A stretch of 64,000 nt of DNA from Aliidongia dinghuensis (GTDB lineage: Bacteria > Pseudomonadota > Alphaproteobacteria > ATCC43930 > CGMCC-115725): contig NZ_BMJQ01000014.1 of NCBI RefSeq assembly GCF_014643535.1, positions 124,001-188,000 on the forward strand, given 5' to 3'. How positions within the stretch are numbered: the first letter of the stretch is position 1; every line of letters starts with the position of its first letter. Under the pieces are notes generated by a model. That model had not been told where the DNA came from. It did no database searches and worked only from the letters and a program-made list of their open reading frames with translations. This document shows positions 7,523 through 16,752 of the stretch, in pieces. The translations under genes and the position numbers were made by a program.

Positions 7523-10234
7523 ATGAATGTCGTCGTCGTCGAGTCGCCAGCCAAGGCGAAGACCATCAATAAGTACCTTGGCGACGGCTATACCGTGCTC
7601 GCCAGCTATGGGCACGTGCGCGATCTGCCCGCCAAGGACGGCTCGGTCCGGCCCGAAGAAGACTTCGCCATGTCGTGGGAGGTCGAGGATCGCGCCGAAA
7701 AGCGCGTGCGCGACATCGTCCACGCCCTGAAAGGTGCCGAGACCCTGTTCCTCGCGACCGACCCGGACCGCGAGGGCGAGGCGATCTCGTGGCACCTGGC
7801 CAGGGTGCTGGAGGAGCGCAAGGCGCTCAAAGGCATTCCGGTGAAGCGCGTCGTGTTCAATGAGGTCACCAAGTCGGCGGTGACCGAGGCGTTCAAGAAC
7901 GCGCGCGCGCTGAACGACGAGCTGGTCGACGCCTATATGGCGCGCCGCGCGCTCGACTATCTCGTGGGCTTCACGCTCTCGCCCGTGCTGTGGCGCAAGC
8001 TGCCGGGCAGCCGGTCGGCCGGCCGCGTGCAATCGGTCGCCTTGCGGCTCATCTGCGAGCGCGAGGCCGAGATCGAGGTCTTCCGTCCGCGCGAATACTG
8101 GTCGGTCGAGAGCACCTTCAAGACCGGCCCTGGCGCCACGTTTTCGGCGCGGCTCACCCATCTCGACGGCCGCAAGCTCGACCGGTTCGACTTGGCCAAC
8201 GAGGCGGCCGCCAAGGCCGCGGTCGCCGCCGTCACCGCCGAGCCCGGTTATGCGGTCGCGAAGCTCGAGCATCGCCAGGTCCGCCGGCATCCGCAGCCGC
8301 CGTTCACGACCTCGACCCTGCAGCAGGAGGCATCGCGCAAGCTGGGCTTCTCGGCGAGCCGCACCATGCAGGTCGCCCAGCGGCTCTATGAGGGCATCGA
8401 CCTCGGCGGCGAGGCGGTCGGCCTGATTACTTATATGCGAACCGATGGTGTCGCTCTGTCGAACGACGCCATCACCGCCGCCCGCCGGCTGATCGGCCGC
8501 GACTATGGCGAGAAATACGTGCCGGCGGCGCCGCGCCAGTACAAGGCGGTCGCCAAGAACGCCCAGGAGGCGCACGAGGCGATCCGGCCGACCGACGTGC
8601 TGCGCCTGCCGTCGCAGGTCGCAGGCGCGCTCGATGCCGACCAGTTGCGGCTCTACGAGCTGATCTGGAAGCGCACCGTCGCCTGCCAGATGGAATCGGC
8701 CGTGCTCGACCAGGTCGTGGTCGACATCAACGGCGCCTCGGGCCGCGTCACCTTCCGCGCCACCGGCTCGGTCGTGCGTTTCGACGGCTTCCTGAGGCTC
8801 TACCAGGAAGGCCGCGACGACGAAGCCGACGACGAGGAGAACCGCCGCCTGCCGCCGCTCACCGAACGCGAGGCGCTCAGCCGGCTCGACGTCAGGCCCG
8901 AGCAGCATTTCACCGAGCCGCCGCCGCGCTATACCGAGGCGAGCCTGGTCAAGAAGCTCGAGGAACTCGGCATCGGCCGGCCGTCGACCTATGCTTCGAT
9001 CATCCAGGTCCTGCAGGACCGCGAGTATGTGACGCTCGAGAAGAAGCGCTTCCAGCCGCAGGACCGCGGCCGGCTGGTGACCGCGTTCCTCGAGAATTTC
9101 TTCGAGCGCTACGTCCAGTATTCCTTTACCGCGGACCTCGAGAACCTGCTCGACGAGATCTCCGGCGGTCGCGCCGACTGGAAGCAGGTGCTGCGCGAGT
9201 TCTGGGACCATTTCAGCCTGGCGATCGCCGGCACCAAGGACCTGACGATCAGCCAGGTGCTGGAGGCGCTCGACACCGAGCTTGGGCCGCATTTCTTCCC
9301 GGAGGACGGGTCGGGCAAGGATGCGCGCCTGTGCCCGAGCTGCGGCCAGGGCCGGCTGTCCTTGAAGCTCGGCAAGTTCGGCGCCTTCATCGGCTGCTCC
9401 AACTATCCGGAATGCCGCTTCACCCGGCCGCTCGCGGTCGAACAGGGCCAGGGCGACAGTGAGGCTGCGTCCAACGGCGACACAGGCCCACGCGCGCTCG
9501 GCACCGATCCGGTGACGAGCCTGCCGGTGAGCGTGCGCAAGGGCCCCTACGGCAGCTATATCCAGCTGGGCGAAGGCGACAATGGCGAGAAGCCGAAACG
9601 CGTCTCGCTGCCCAAGGGCATGAAGCCGCAGGACGTGGCCCTGGATACCGCGCTCGGCCTCCTGGCGCTGCCGCGCGACATCGGCTCGCATCCGGAGACC
9701 GGCGAGATGATCGTCGCCGGCATCGGCCGGTTCGGGCCCTACATCAAGCTCGGCAAGACCTTCAAGTCGCTGGCGGCCGACGATGACGTGCTGACGATCG
9801 GCATCAACCGGGCCGTGAGCCTGCTCGCCGAGCCGGCCAAGGGCGGCCGTGCGGCGCCGACGCCCTTGAAGACCCTGGGCGCGCATCCGGCCGATCAGGC
9901 GCCGATCCAGGTCTTCAAGGGCCGCTATGGTCCCTATGTCGCCCATGACGGCGTCTATGCCACGCTGCCGAAGGGGGCGGATCCCGAGAGCTTCACGCTC
10001 GAGCAGGCGCTCGAGCTCCTGGCGGCGCAGAAGGCCAAGCCCAAGGCCGGCAAGGGCCGCGCCGGCACCAAGGCCGCGCCGAAGAAGGCCGCGGCCAAGG
10101 CGAAGGCGGAACCCGCGGCAGAGGGCACCGCCGCGCGAAAGACGGCAGCCAAGAAGGCGCCTGCCGCCAAGCCCGCCGCCAAGAAAACCGCGGCGAAGAA
10201 GGCGCCGGCGACGAAGAAGGCGGCGAGCGCCTGA
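7523..10234 (+). CDS. topA: DNA topoisomerase I
   Basis: Type IA topoisomerase that relaxes negative supercoils. 903 residues from MNVVVVESPAKAKTI; the open frame continues upstream to 7349 inside dprA, but this ATG starts the conserved Toprim domain. Visible: DPDREGEAISWHL (Toprim acidic triad), SAGRVQSVALRLIC, the active-site Tyr in GLITYMRTDG, and GIGRPSTYASI. One Cys4 zinc finger (CPSCGQG to CSNYPEC) is followed by FGPYIKLG-type repeats. The C-terminal tail of about 60 residues is Lys/Ala-rich, histone-H1-like, common in high-GC bacteria. The stop overlaps the rnr start. Confidence 0.97.
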   Translation: MNVVVVESPAKAKTINKYLGDGYTVLASYGHVRDLPAKDGSVRPEEDFAMSWEVEDRAEKRVRDIVHALKGAETLFLATDPDREGEAISWHLARVLEERKALKGIPVKRVVFNEVTKSAVTEAFKNARALNDELVDAYMARRALDYLVGFTLSPVLWRKLPGSRSAGRVQSVALRLICEREAEIEVFRPREYWSVESTFKTGPGATFSARLTHLDGRKLDRFDLANEAAAKAAVAAVTAEPGYAVAKLEHRQVRRHPQPPFTTSTLQQEASRKLGFSASRTMQVAQRLYEGIDLGGEAVGLITYMRTDGVALSNDAITAARRLIGRDYGEKYVPAAPRQYKAVAKNAQEAHEAIRPTDVLRLPSQVAGALDADQLRLYELIWKRTVACQMESAVLDQVVVDINGASGRVTFRATGSVVRFDGFLRLYQEGRDDEADDEENRRLPPLTEREALSRLDVRPEQHFTEPPPRYTEASLVKKLEELGIGRPSTYASIIQVLQDREYVTLEKKRFQPQDRGRLVTAFLENFFERYVQYSFTADLENLLDEISGGRADWKQVLREFWDHFSLAIAGTKDLTISQVLEALDTELGPHFFPEDGSGKDARLCPSCGQGRLSLKLGKFGAFIGCSNYPECRFTRPLAVEQGQGDSEAASNGDTGPRALGTDPVTSLPVSVRKGPYGSYIQLGEGDNGEKPKRVSLPKGMKPQDVALDTALGLLALPRDIGSHPETGEMIVAGIGRFGPYIKLGKTFKSLAADDDVLTIGINRAVSLLAEPAKGGRAAPTPLKTLGAHPADQAPIQVFKGRYGPYVAHDGVYATLPKGADPESFTLEQALELLAAQKAKPKAGKGRAGTKAAPKKAAAKAKAEPAAEGTAARKTAAKKAPAAKPAAKKTAAKKAPATKKAASA

Positions 10235-12567
10235 TGGCGAAGCCGCCCGGCGGCAAAGCTCCCAAGACGCGGGTGCCGCATCGCGTGCCCGGCGGCCTGC
10301 CGACCCGGCAGCAGATCGTCGAGTTCATCGCTCAGAGCCCGGTGCCGGTCGGCAAGCGCGAGATCGCCAAGGCATTCAAGGTCGGCAGTGCCGACCGGGT
10401 CGCCTTGAAGGGCCTGCTCAAGGACATCGAGCGCAGCGGCCCGGTCGAGCGCGGCCCCCGCCGGCGCCTGGCACCCGTCGGCGCCTTGCCCGAGATCGCG
10501 GTGGTCGAGATCGCCGGCATCGATGCCGAGGGCGAGCCGATCGTGCGCCTGCTCGGCAGCGATCCGTCGATCCCCACGCCGAGCATCCGGCTTGCCCCGG
10601 GCCGGCGCGGCGAGGAGACCCTGGGCGTGCGCGACCGCGCCGTCGCCCGGTTCCGCCGGCAGGAGGACGGCAGCTATCTCGCCGCCGTCGTGCGCAAGGT
10701 CGAGCCGCAGGGCGAGCATGTGCTGGGCGTGTTCAAGGCCGATGCCGACGGCGCCGGCCGTATCGTGCCGACCGACCGGCGGAACAAGACGACCTATCGC
10801 ATCCGCGCGAACGAGGGGCTGGGTGCCGCCGACGGCGACCTGGTGCTGGCGGAACCCCTGCCCGTGCCGCGCCTGGGCCTGCCGCACGCCCAGGTGATCG
10901 AGCGGCTGGGCCGGATGAGCGATCCGAAGGCGATCAGCCTGATCGCGATCCACCAGCAGGGCATCCCGGTCGGTTTTCCCGAGGCGGCGATCAAGGAGGC
11001 CGAAGCCGCAAAGCCAGTGACGCTCGGCAGCCGCACCGATCTGCGCGACTTTCCGCTCGTGACCATCGACGGCGCCGACGCGCGGGATTTCGACGACGCA
11101 GTCTGGGCAGCACCGGACGACGACCCGGAGAACCCCGGCGGCTGGCACCTGCTGGTCGCGATCGCCGACGTCTCCTGGTACGTGCGCCCGGGCAGCGCGC
11201 TCGACCGCTCGGCCCGCGAGCGCGGCAATTCGGTCTATTTCCCGGACCGGGTCGTCCCCATGCTGCCCGAGGCCCTCTCGAACGAGCTTTGCTCGCTGAA
11301 GCCGGCGGTCGAGCGTGCCTGCATGGCGATCCATCTCTGGCTCGACGCCGACGGCAAGAAGCTTCGGCACAAGGCGGTGCGCGGCCTCATGCGCTCAGCA
11401 GCGCGCCTCACTTACGAGCAGGTTCAGGCGGCGATCGACGGCCGGCCCGACGATACCACCGGCCCGCTTGTCGACCCGGTCATCCGGCCGCTCTACGGCG
11501 CCTATGCAGCCCTCGACAAGGCGCGGCGGAAGCGCGGCACGCTCGACCTCGACATTCCGGAACGGCGCGTCGTGCTGGGCCCCGACGGCACGGTCGAACG
11601 CATCGACCAGCGCGAGCGGCTCGACAGCCACAAGCTGATCGAGGAATTCATGATCGCCGCCAACGTCGCCGCGGCCGAGATCCTGGAAAAGGTCCACAAG
11701 CCCTGCATGTACCGGGTCCATGACGCGCCCGATCCGGAAAAGCTGGCATCACTGCGCGAGTTCCTGGAAGGGCTCGAGATCCACGGGCTACAGCTCGCCA
11801 AGGGCCAGGTCGTGCGGCCGACGCATTTCAACCGGATCCTCGCCGCCGCCGAGGGCCGGCCCGAGGCCGCGATGATCAACGAGCTCGTACTCCGGTCGCA
11901 GGCCCAGGCGATGTACGCGCCGGACAACCTCGGCCATTTCGGCCTGGCGCTGAAGCGCTACGCCCATTTCACTTCGCCGATCCGCCGCTACGCCGACCTT
12001 CTGGTCCACCGCGCCATGGTCGCGGGCCTGCATCTGGGCGACGATGGGCTCGACACGGTCGATCCGGAGGCATTTGCCGAGCTCGGCGTCGACATCTCGC
12101 GCCTCGAGGGCCGGGCGGCGACGGCCGAGCGCAGCGCCGTCGACCGCTATCTGGTCGCCTATATGGCGCAGCATGTCGGCACGATCCTGCCCGGCCGGGT
12201 CAACGGCGTCACCCGATTCGGCCTGTTCGTGACGCTCGCCGAGAGCGGTGCCGACGGGCTCGTGCCGATTTCAAGCCTGCCGGCCGACTACTATCATCAT
12301 GACGAGCGGGCGCACCGGCTGGTCGGACAGCGCAGCGGCCGTGTCTATCGGCTGGGCGACACGGTCGATGTGCGGCTCGCCGAGGCCGATCCGGTCGCGG
12401 GCGGCCTCACCTTCCAGCTGATCGACGGCGGCGGCGAGGATCGCGTCTCGCGCAAGGGCCAGCGCCTGCTGCGCACGCCGCCCAAGGACGCCGGACGGAA
12501 GTTCGATGGCCAGAAGTTCGACCGGCCGGGTCGCAAGCGCCCGGGCACCGCGCCCGGTCGTCGCTGA
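10234..12567 (+). CDS. rnr: Ribonuclease R
   Basis: 3'-5' exoribonuclease of the RNB family, degrading structured RNA. 777 residues: an N-terminal winged-helix-like region, cold-shock domains, the RNB catalytic core with TIDGADARDFDDAVWA (clustered metal-binding Asp), HFTSPIRRYADLLVHRAM, a C-terminal S1 domain (GRVNGVTRFGLFVTL) and a short basic tail. The start codon overlaps the topA stop (TGATG), indicating coupling. The stop codon lies inside the first unit of a 14-bp tandem repeat. Confidence 0.97.
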   Translation: MAKPPGGKAPKTRVPHRVPGGLPTRQQIVEFIAQSPVPVGKREIAKAFKVGSADRVALKGLLKDIERSGPVERGPRRRLAPVGALPEIAVVEIAGIDAEGEPIVRLLGSDPSIPTPSIRLAPGRRGEETLGVRDRAVARFRRQEDGSYLAAVVRKVEPQGEHVLGVFKADADGAGRIVPTDRRNKTTYRIRANEGLGAADGDLVLAEPLPVPRLGLPHAQVIERLGRMSDPKAISLIAIHQQGIPVGFPEAAIKEAEAAKPVTLGSRTDLRDFPLVTIDGADARDFDDAVWAAPDDDPENPGGWHLLVAIADVSWYVRPGSALDRSARERGNSVYFPDRVVPMLPEALSNELCSLKPAVERACMAIHLWLDADGKKLRHKAVRGLMRSAARLTYEQVQAAIDGRPDDTTGPLVDPVIRPLYGAYAALDKARRKRGTLDLDIPERRVVLGPDGTVERIDQRERLDSHKLIEEFMIAANVAAAEILEKVHKPCMYRVHDAPDPEKLASLREFLEGLEIHGLQLAKGQVVRPTHFNRILAAAEGRPEAAMINELVLRSQAQAMYAPDNLGHFGLALKRYAHFTSPIRRYADLLVHRAMVAGLHLGDDGLDTVDPEAFAELGVDISRLEGRAATAERSAVDRYLVAYMAQHVGTILPGRVNGVTRFGLFVTLAESGADGLVPISSLPADYYHHDERAHRLVGQRSGRVYRLGDTVDVRLAEADPVAGGLTFQLIDGGGEDRVSRKGQRLLRTPPKDAGRKFDGQKFDRPGRKRPGTAPGRR

Positions 12568-12631
12568 ACTCGCGCCGCTGAAGTGGCGTCACTGAACCTG
12601 CGCCGCTGAACAGACGCCGTTGAGCCGATCT
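12562..12631 (+). repeat. 14-bp tandem repeat starting at the rnr stop codon
   Basis: Five consecutive 14-bp units, each starting like CGCTGAAC, run from 12562, 12576, 12590, 12604 and 12618; the last is degenerate. The first unit contains the rnr TGA. Because 14 is not a multiple of three, the repeated TGA falls in all three frames. Confidence 0.85.
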
Positions 12632-12715
12632 TGAAAAGACCGATGGGGACAGGCACGCTTTTTACGCGCATTCCACGGTCGGAATGCTTTGGGCGATGCC
12701 CTGGAGACGAGCGCC

Positions 12716-14338
12716 TTGGGGAGTAAGCGGAGCGGCTGCATCGAGGTCGGGCGGCGGAGCCTCGGCGGTGTCCTTCTGCTTCTGTCGCTGATGAGCGCTT
12801 GCGCCTCGTCGCTCGACAACCGAGCGACGCGCCCGGACCGACTCGGGCACGATTCGGCGGAAACGCTGTTTGCCGAGGCGTTCCACGAAATCCACCAATA
12901 CTATTTGCAGCCGATTTCGAGCGAGACGCTGGCCATGGCCGGCCTCGCCCGGCTCGACCAGGACGACCGATCCTTCACGGTGGCCGAGATCGGCCATACC
13001 GTCGTGTTCTTCGACAAGGATACGGCGATCGAGCATGTGCCGGCGCCCGCCCCGGACGACGCCGACGGCTGGGCGGAAGTCGTGGCGACGGCGCTCGTCG
13101 ACGGCCGCTCGCACGCGCCGGCGCTTGCGAGCGCCTCCGACGAGCAGCTTTACCAGAAACTGTTCGACGGCATCCTGCCCAAGCTCGACCGGTTCACCCG
13201 CTATGCCGGCGCCGACGCCGCGCGCGATCAGCGGGCGTCCCGCGACGGCTTCGGCGGCATCGGCATCACGCTCGACTATTCCGACGGCAATCCCCGCGTC
13301 TCGACCGTGACGCCTGGAACGCCGGCAGCACGCGAGATTCGCGTCGACGACCGGCTCGCTGCCGTCGACAACGTGCCGGTCGAGAGCCTGACCGAGCGGC
13401 AGGTCATCAACCGGCTGCGCGGCGAGCCCGGCTCGCGCGTCATCGTGACCCTGCGCCGGCCGGGGCGCGGCGAGCCGATCATGGTGTCCTTGCGGCGCGC
13501 GCTCATCGTGGCGCCGACCGTGACGGTCGACCGGGACGACCAAGTCGCGGTCTTCCGTATCTCGAGCTTCAACAGCGGCACGGTCCAGTCATTGGCCGAC
13601 GCGATCGAGCGGATGCGGACGGAGCTTGGCCGGCAATGGCGCGGCGTCGTGCTCGACCTGCGCGGCAATCCAGGCGGCCTGCTCGAGCAGGCGACCGGCG
13701 TCGCGGCCCTGTTCATCGACCGTGGCCAGATCGTGAGCACGCGCGGCCGGGATCCGACGGCGACCCAGGATTTCGAGGCCCACACCGGTGACCAGACCCA
13801 CGGGCTGCCCGTGGTTGTCCTCGTCAACGGCGGGTCCGCCTCGTCGGCCGAGATCGTGGCCGCGGCCCTGCAGGACCACGAGCGGGCCGTGCTGGTCGGC
13901 ACCAGTTCCTACGGCAAGGGCACGGTCCAGCGCGTGCTCACCCTGCCGAACCAGGGCGAGCTGACGCTGACCTGGGCCCGGCTCTATACGCCGGCGCACT
14001 ACGTGCTGCATGAACACGGCGTCGTGCCGGTCTTCTGCACGAGCCGCGCCGGCGCCTCAGAGACCGCGGCCGATCCGGCAGCCCGCCTCGCGGCGATCGT
14101 CGAGCATGGCCTGCATCCGCAGGGCGTCGAGGCGCAACCGCGTGCGACGCTTGCCGACCCGGCCTGGCAGCGCCTGCGCCGCGACTGCCCGGTCGAGACC
14201 GAGGACAATCCGCTCGACCTGAGGCTCGCCAAGCGGTTGCTGCACGATCCCTCGCTCTATGCTGCCGCCCTCTCCGCCCCGGCCGTGGCGCTGGCGCAGC
14301 AGTCGGGCGGACATTCCGACGCCGCACCCCTGCAATAG
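12716..14338 (+). CDS. Lipoprotein S41 carboxy-terminal-processing-type protease
   Basis: Predicted envelope serine protease of the S41 (CtpA/Prc) family, about 540 residues. The N-terminus has a lipoprotein signal: a hydrophobic LLLLSLMSAC with Cys as likely lipidation site. A PDZ domain (GFGGIGITLDY to RVIVTLRRPG) precedes the tail-specific protease core: LDLRGNPGGLLEQA, then NGGSASSAEIVAAALQDHERA with the nucleophile Ser, and SSYGKGTVQ with the general-base Lys. A TTG at 12716 with GGAGA about 8 nt upstream is preferred; a TTG at 12689 is the alternative. The C-terminal 100 residues after the core are unassigned. Confidence 0.88.
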   Translation: MGSKRSGCIEVGRRSLGGVLLLLSLMSACASSLDNRATRPDRLGHDSAETLFAEAFHEIHQYYLQPISSETLAMAGLARLDQDDRSFTVAEIGHTVVFFDKDTAIEHVPAPAPDDADGWAEVVATALVDGRSHAPALASASDEQLYQKLFDGILPKLDRFTRYAGADAARDQRASRDGFGGIGITLDYSDGNPRVSTVTPGTPAAREIRVDDRLAAVDNVPVESLTERQVINRLRGEPGSRVIVTLRRPGRGEPIMVSLRRALIVAPTVTVDRDDQVAVFRISSFNSGTVQSLADAIERMRTELGRQWRGVVLDLRGNPGGLLEQATGVAALFIDRGQIVSTRGRDPTATQDFEAHTGDQTHGLPVVVLVNGGSASSAEIVAAALQDHERAVLVGTSSYGKGTVQRVLTLPNQGELTLTWARLYTPAHYVLHEHGVVPVFCTSRAGASETAADPAARLAAIVEHGLHPQGVEAQPRATLADPAWQRLRRDCPVETEDNPLDLRLAKRLLHDPSLYAAALSAPAVALAQQSGGHSDAAPLQ

Positions 14339-14350
14339 CGCTGCGCGCGC

Positions 14351-14378
14351 TTGACTTGGCGGCGGATCTCGATAGTTT
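14351..14378 (+). promoter_or_regulatory. Probable rpmG promoter
   Basis: TTGACT at 14351-14356 and TAGTTT at 14373-14378 are separated by 16 bp and lie about 36 bp before the rpmG start. The -35 matches 5 of 6 consensus bases; the -10 is weak. Confidence 0.45.
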
Positions 14379-14414
14379 GCGGCGTTTCGATGAACCCCGT
14401 TCGGAAGACCGGAA

Positions 14415-14582
14415 ATGGCAAAGTCTGCAACCGTCCTGATCAAGCTCGTCAGCTCCGCTGACACGGGCTACTACTACGTGACGAAGAAGAACCCGCGCGC
14501 GAAGACCGAGAAGATGTCCTTGAAGAAGTACGACCCGGTCGTGCGCAAGCACGTCGAGTTCAAGGAATCGAAGATCAAGTAA
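14415..14582 (+). CDS. rpmG: 50S ribosomal protein L33
   Basis: A short open frame of 55 residues, the normal length for L33, beginning MAKSATVLIKLVSSA and containing GYYYVTKKNPR and MSLKKYDPVVRKHVEFKE. It lacks the paired Cys zinc motifs, so it is the zinc-free type usual in proteobacteria. GGAAATG context at the start and a rho-independent hairpin 115 bp downstream delimit a single-gene unit. Confidence 0.96.
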   Translation: MAKSATVLIKLVSSADTGYYYVTKKNPRAKTEKMSLKKYDPVVRKHVEFKESKIK

Positions 14583-14697
14583 GGCCGTTTCCGTCGCTGC
14601 CGGTCCGGGCGCCTGTCGAGGCGGCGGATCGGCCGGACGGCGGCCTCTGGCGGGACCGGGCAACCGGTCCGACGATCGTTCCCCGCGCATGCCCGAA

Positions 14698-14729
14698 CGC
14701 CCCGCTCCCCCGAGCGGCGGCGTGTTTTT
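14698..14729 (+). terminator. Rho-independent terminator after rpmG
   Basis: CGCCCCGCTC at 14698-14707 pairs with GAGCGGCGGCG at 14712-14722, with one bulged base and a 4-nt loop. It is followed by a five-T run at 14725-14729. It lies between convergent rpmG and pleD. Confidence 0.75.
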
Positions 14730-14763
14730 GTCTGTCCGGCTTTGACGATACGGCGAGGGACGC

Positions 14764-16182
14764 TTACGGCAGGATGCCGTCCGGCACGAACGGGCCGCAG
14801 CCGCTCGGCTGCCACACCATGACGCGGTTGCGTCCGGCGTGCTTTGCCGCATACAGCGCCTCGTCGGCGTTGCGCAGCAGCTTGGCCGGCGTCGTGGCGT
14901 CAGGCCCTGACACGGCGACGCCGATCGAAATCGTGACCGGCAGCGAGCGCGGCCCGATCGTGACCTCGATCGGCCGGTCGCCAATCGCCCGGCGAACGCG
15001 GTCGCCGACGGAGCCCGCGGCGCTGAGCGCGCTGTCGGGCATGACCACGACGAATTCCTCGCCGCCGTAGCGCGCGACGAGGTCGAAGCCGCGCACATTG
15101 CCGAGCGTGCGGCGCGCCACCTCGACCAGCACCTCGTCGCCGACCGAATGGCCGTAGGTGTCGTTCACCTGCTTGAAGCGGTCGATATCGAACATCAGGA
15201 CCGCGACATCCTTCGCCGGGCCGCCGGAGCGGCCGAACAGCGTATCGAGATGGGCGGTCATGTAGCGGCGGTTGTAGAGGCCGGTCAGCCCGTCGGTGAG
15301 GGCCAGCGTCAGGCCGCGCTTGTAGTTGTCGAGCAGCTGGTCCTGCAGGCGCTTGCGCTTGATCTGGATCCGGGTGCGCGCGATCAGCTCGTTCCGGTCG
15401 ACCGGACGGATGATGTAGTCGTTGGCGCCGAGGTCGAGCCCCTTGGCGAGGCGCGGATAGTCGCCGTCGTCGAGGATGAGCAGGATCGGCAATTGCCGCG
15501 TCTGCTCGACCGCGCGCAGCTGCGAGACGAGCCTGAGCGGATCCTCGCGCTCGAGCGCCATCGAGATGATGATGACGTCGTAGATGCCCTGGCCGGACAG
15601 CTGGTAGGTCTCGGCGTTGGTTTTGACCAGGGTCAGCTGGTCGGCGAGCGGCTTCAGGATCTGGGTCAGCTTGGCGCCGGCGAGCGGATTGTCTTCCAGC
15701 ACCAGGATGTTGCCGGGTGCCACCTGCTCGACCTCGGACGCAGCACCGTCGCCCGGCAGGGCCGCCAGCCGGCCGTTGATCTCTTCGCGCAGCAGCCACT
15801 CGTCGAGCGTGCGCTTCAGCCGGATCAGCGAGCGCACGCGCGCGAACAGCGCCACGTCGTTGACGGGCTTGGTCAGGAAATCGTCGGCGCCGACCTCGAG
15901 CCCACGCAGCCGGTCGGCAACGTCGCTGAGCGCCGTGACCATGACGACCGGAATGTAGCGGGTCGCGGGGTCGCTCTTCAGGCGCTTGCACACCTCGAGC
16001 CCGTCCATGCCCGGCATCATGACGTCGAGCAGGACGATGTCCGGCGACTCGCGCTTGGCGATCTCGAGCGCCTGCGGTCCATTCGATGCGGTCAGAACGT
16101 CGTAGTACTCACTCAGAAGCTTCGCTTCCAGCAGCCGGACGTTGACCTCTATGTCATCGACGACGAGAACTCTGGCGGACAT
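14764..16182 (-). CDS. pleD: PleD-type response regulator diguanylate cyclase
   Basis: 472-residue cytoplasmic c-di-GMP synthase controlling polar and cell-cycle development. REC1 (1-120) is complete: VVDD acidic pair, LLDVMMPGMDG phospho-Asp, the Thr of VTALSD and FLTKPV Lys. REC2 (about 157-275) starts ILVLEDN, but the phospho-Asp position reads IIISMAL, so it is a pseudo-receiver as in Caulobacter PleD. The GGDEF domain carries GGEEF, and an RGFD (RxxD) allosteric I-site sits five residues before it, predicting product inhibition. It lies 10 nt downstream of divK in the same operon. Confidence 0.95.
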   Translation of the reverse strand: MSARVLVVDDIEVNVRLLEAKLLSEYYDVLTASNGPQALEIAKRESPDIVLLDVMMPGMDGLEVCKRLKSDPATRYIPVVMVTALSDVADRLRGLEVGADDFLTKPVNDVALFARVRSLIRLKRTLDEWLLREEINGRLAALPGDGAASEVEQVAPGNILVLEDNPLAGAKLTQILKPLADQLTLVKTNAETYQLSGQGIYDVIIISMALEREDPLRLVSQLRAVEQTRQLPILLILDDGDYPRLAKGLDLGANDYIIRPVDRNELIARTRIQIKRKRLQDQLLDNYKRGLTLALTDGLTGLYNRRYMTAHLDTLFGRSGGPAKDVAVLMFDIDRFKQVNDTYGHSVGDEVLVEVARRTLGNVRGFDLVARYGGEEFVVVMPDSALSAAGSVGDRVRRAIGDRPIEVTIGPRSLPVTISIGVAVSGPDATTPAKLLRNADEALYAAKHAGRNRVMVWQPSGCGPFVPDGILP

Positions 16183-16192
16183 CCACCGCTCG

Positions 16193-16558
16193 CTAATTAA
16201 GGAACTGCTTCAAAGTCTTGATGAAATACGCGACGGAGATCGGTTTGGCCAGATATGCTTCGCACCCGCCCTCGCGCATTTTCTCCTCGTCGCCCTTCAT
16301 GGCGAAGGCCGTGACGGCGATGATTGGAATCGATTTCAGATCGTCATCCTCCTTGATCCATTTTGTTACCTCCAGGCCGGAGATTTCCGGCAACTGAATG
16401 TCCATCAGGATCAAATCCGGGTGGTGCTGGCGTGCGAGCTTCAACGCCTCGATGCCGTCCTTGGTCTGCAGCGTGTTGTAGCCATGAGCCTCCAGCAGAT
16501 CATGAAACAGTTTCATATTGAGGTCGTTGTCTTCGACGATCAGAATCGTCTTGCTCAT
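16193..16558 (-). CDS. divK: Single-domain response regulator DivK
   Basis: 121-residue stand-alone receiver from MSKTILIVEDNDLNMK. The phospho-Asp lies in LILMDIQLPEISG, with Thr in AVTAFAMKGDE and Lys in YLAKPISV. In alphaproteobacteria DivK relays DivJ/PleC signalling to CtrA control. The ATG at 16558 with AAGGAA upstream is preferred to an upstream codon at 16627, which would add an unconserved 23-residue extension. It heads divK-pleD, the conserved Caulobacter-like pair. Confidence 0.95.
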   Translation of the reverse strand: MSKTILIVEDNDLNMKLFHDLLEAHGYNTLQTKDGIEALKLARQHHPDLILMDIQLPEISGLEVTKWIKEDDDLKSIPIIAVTAFAMKGDEEKMREGGCEAYLAKPISVAYFIKTLKQFLN

Positions 16559-16650
16559 CGGAAGTTCCTTAGTGCGATACCGGTCGGCCCTTGAGGGTAC
16601 AACCAGTTCGAAAGACGCCATCACCATCCTGGACCGTGGTCACCCTCAAC

Positions 16651-16682
16651 GCTTAGCCAAGCAGCCTTAAGATTTGGTAAGC
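16651..16682. promoter_or_regulatory. Dyad in the divK-ROK divergent region
   Basis: GCTTAGCCAA (16651-16660) and TTGGTAAGC (16674-16682) form an inverted repeat with one unpaired base. The 13-bp centre and right arm contain TTAA-N7-TAAGC, a partial match to the CtrA box TTAA-N7-TTAAC. It sits about 95 bp upstream of divK. An operator role is inference only. Confidence 0.35.
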
Positions 16683-16752
16683 CTTTTCGGCCCCCGGCGT
16701 CGTCGAGGCCGATTTTGTTGATTTGACACATATTTTTATGGGTTTGTTTCAA

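Noticed and set aside
7388..9946. 852-residue open frame antisense to topA
   Set aside because: Composition is typical of the codon shadow of a GC-rich gene; topA on the other strand has complete domain structure.
16723..16751. TTGACA as the promoter of the ROK gene
   Set aside because: The -10 position would put the transcription start after the best ATG, so either start or promoter is wrong; too uncertain to list as a feature.
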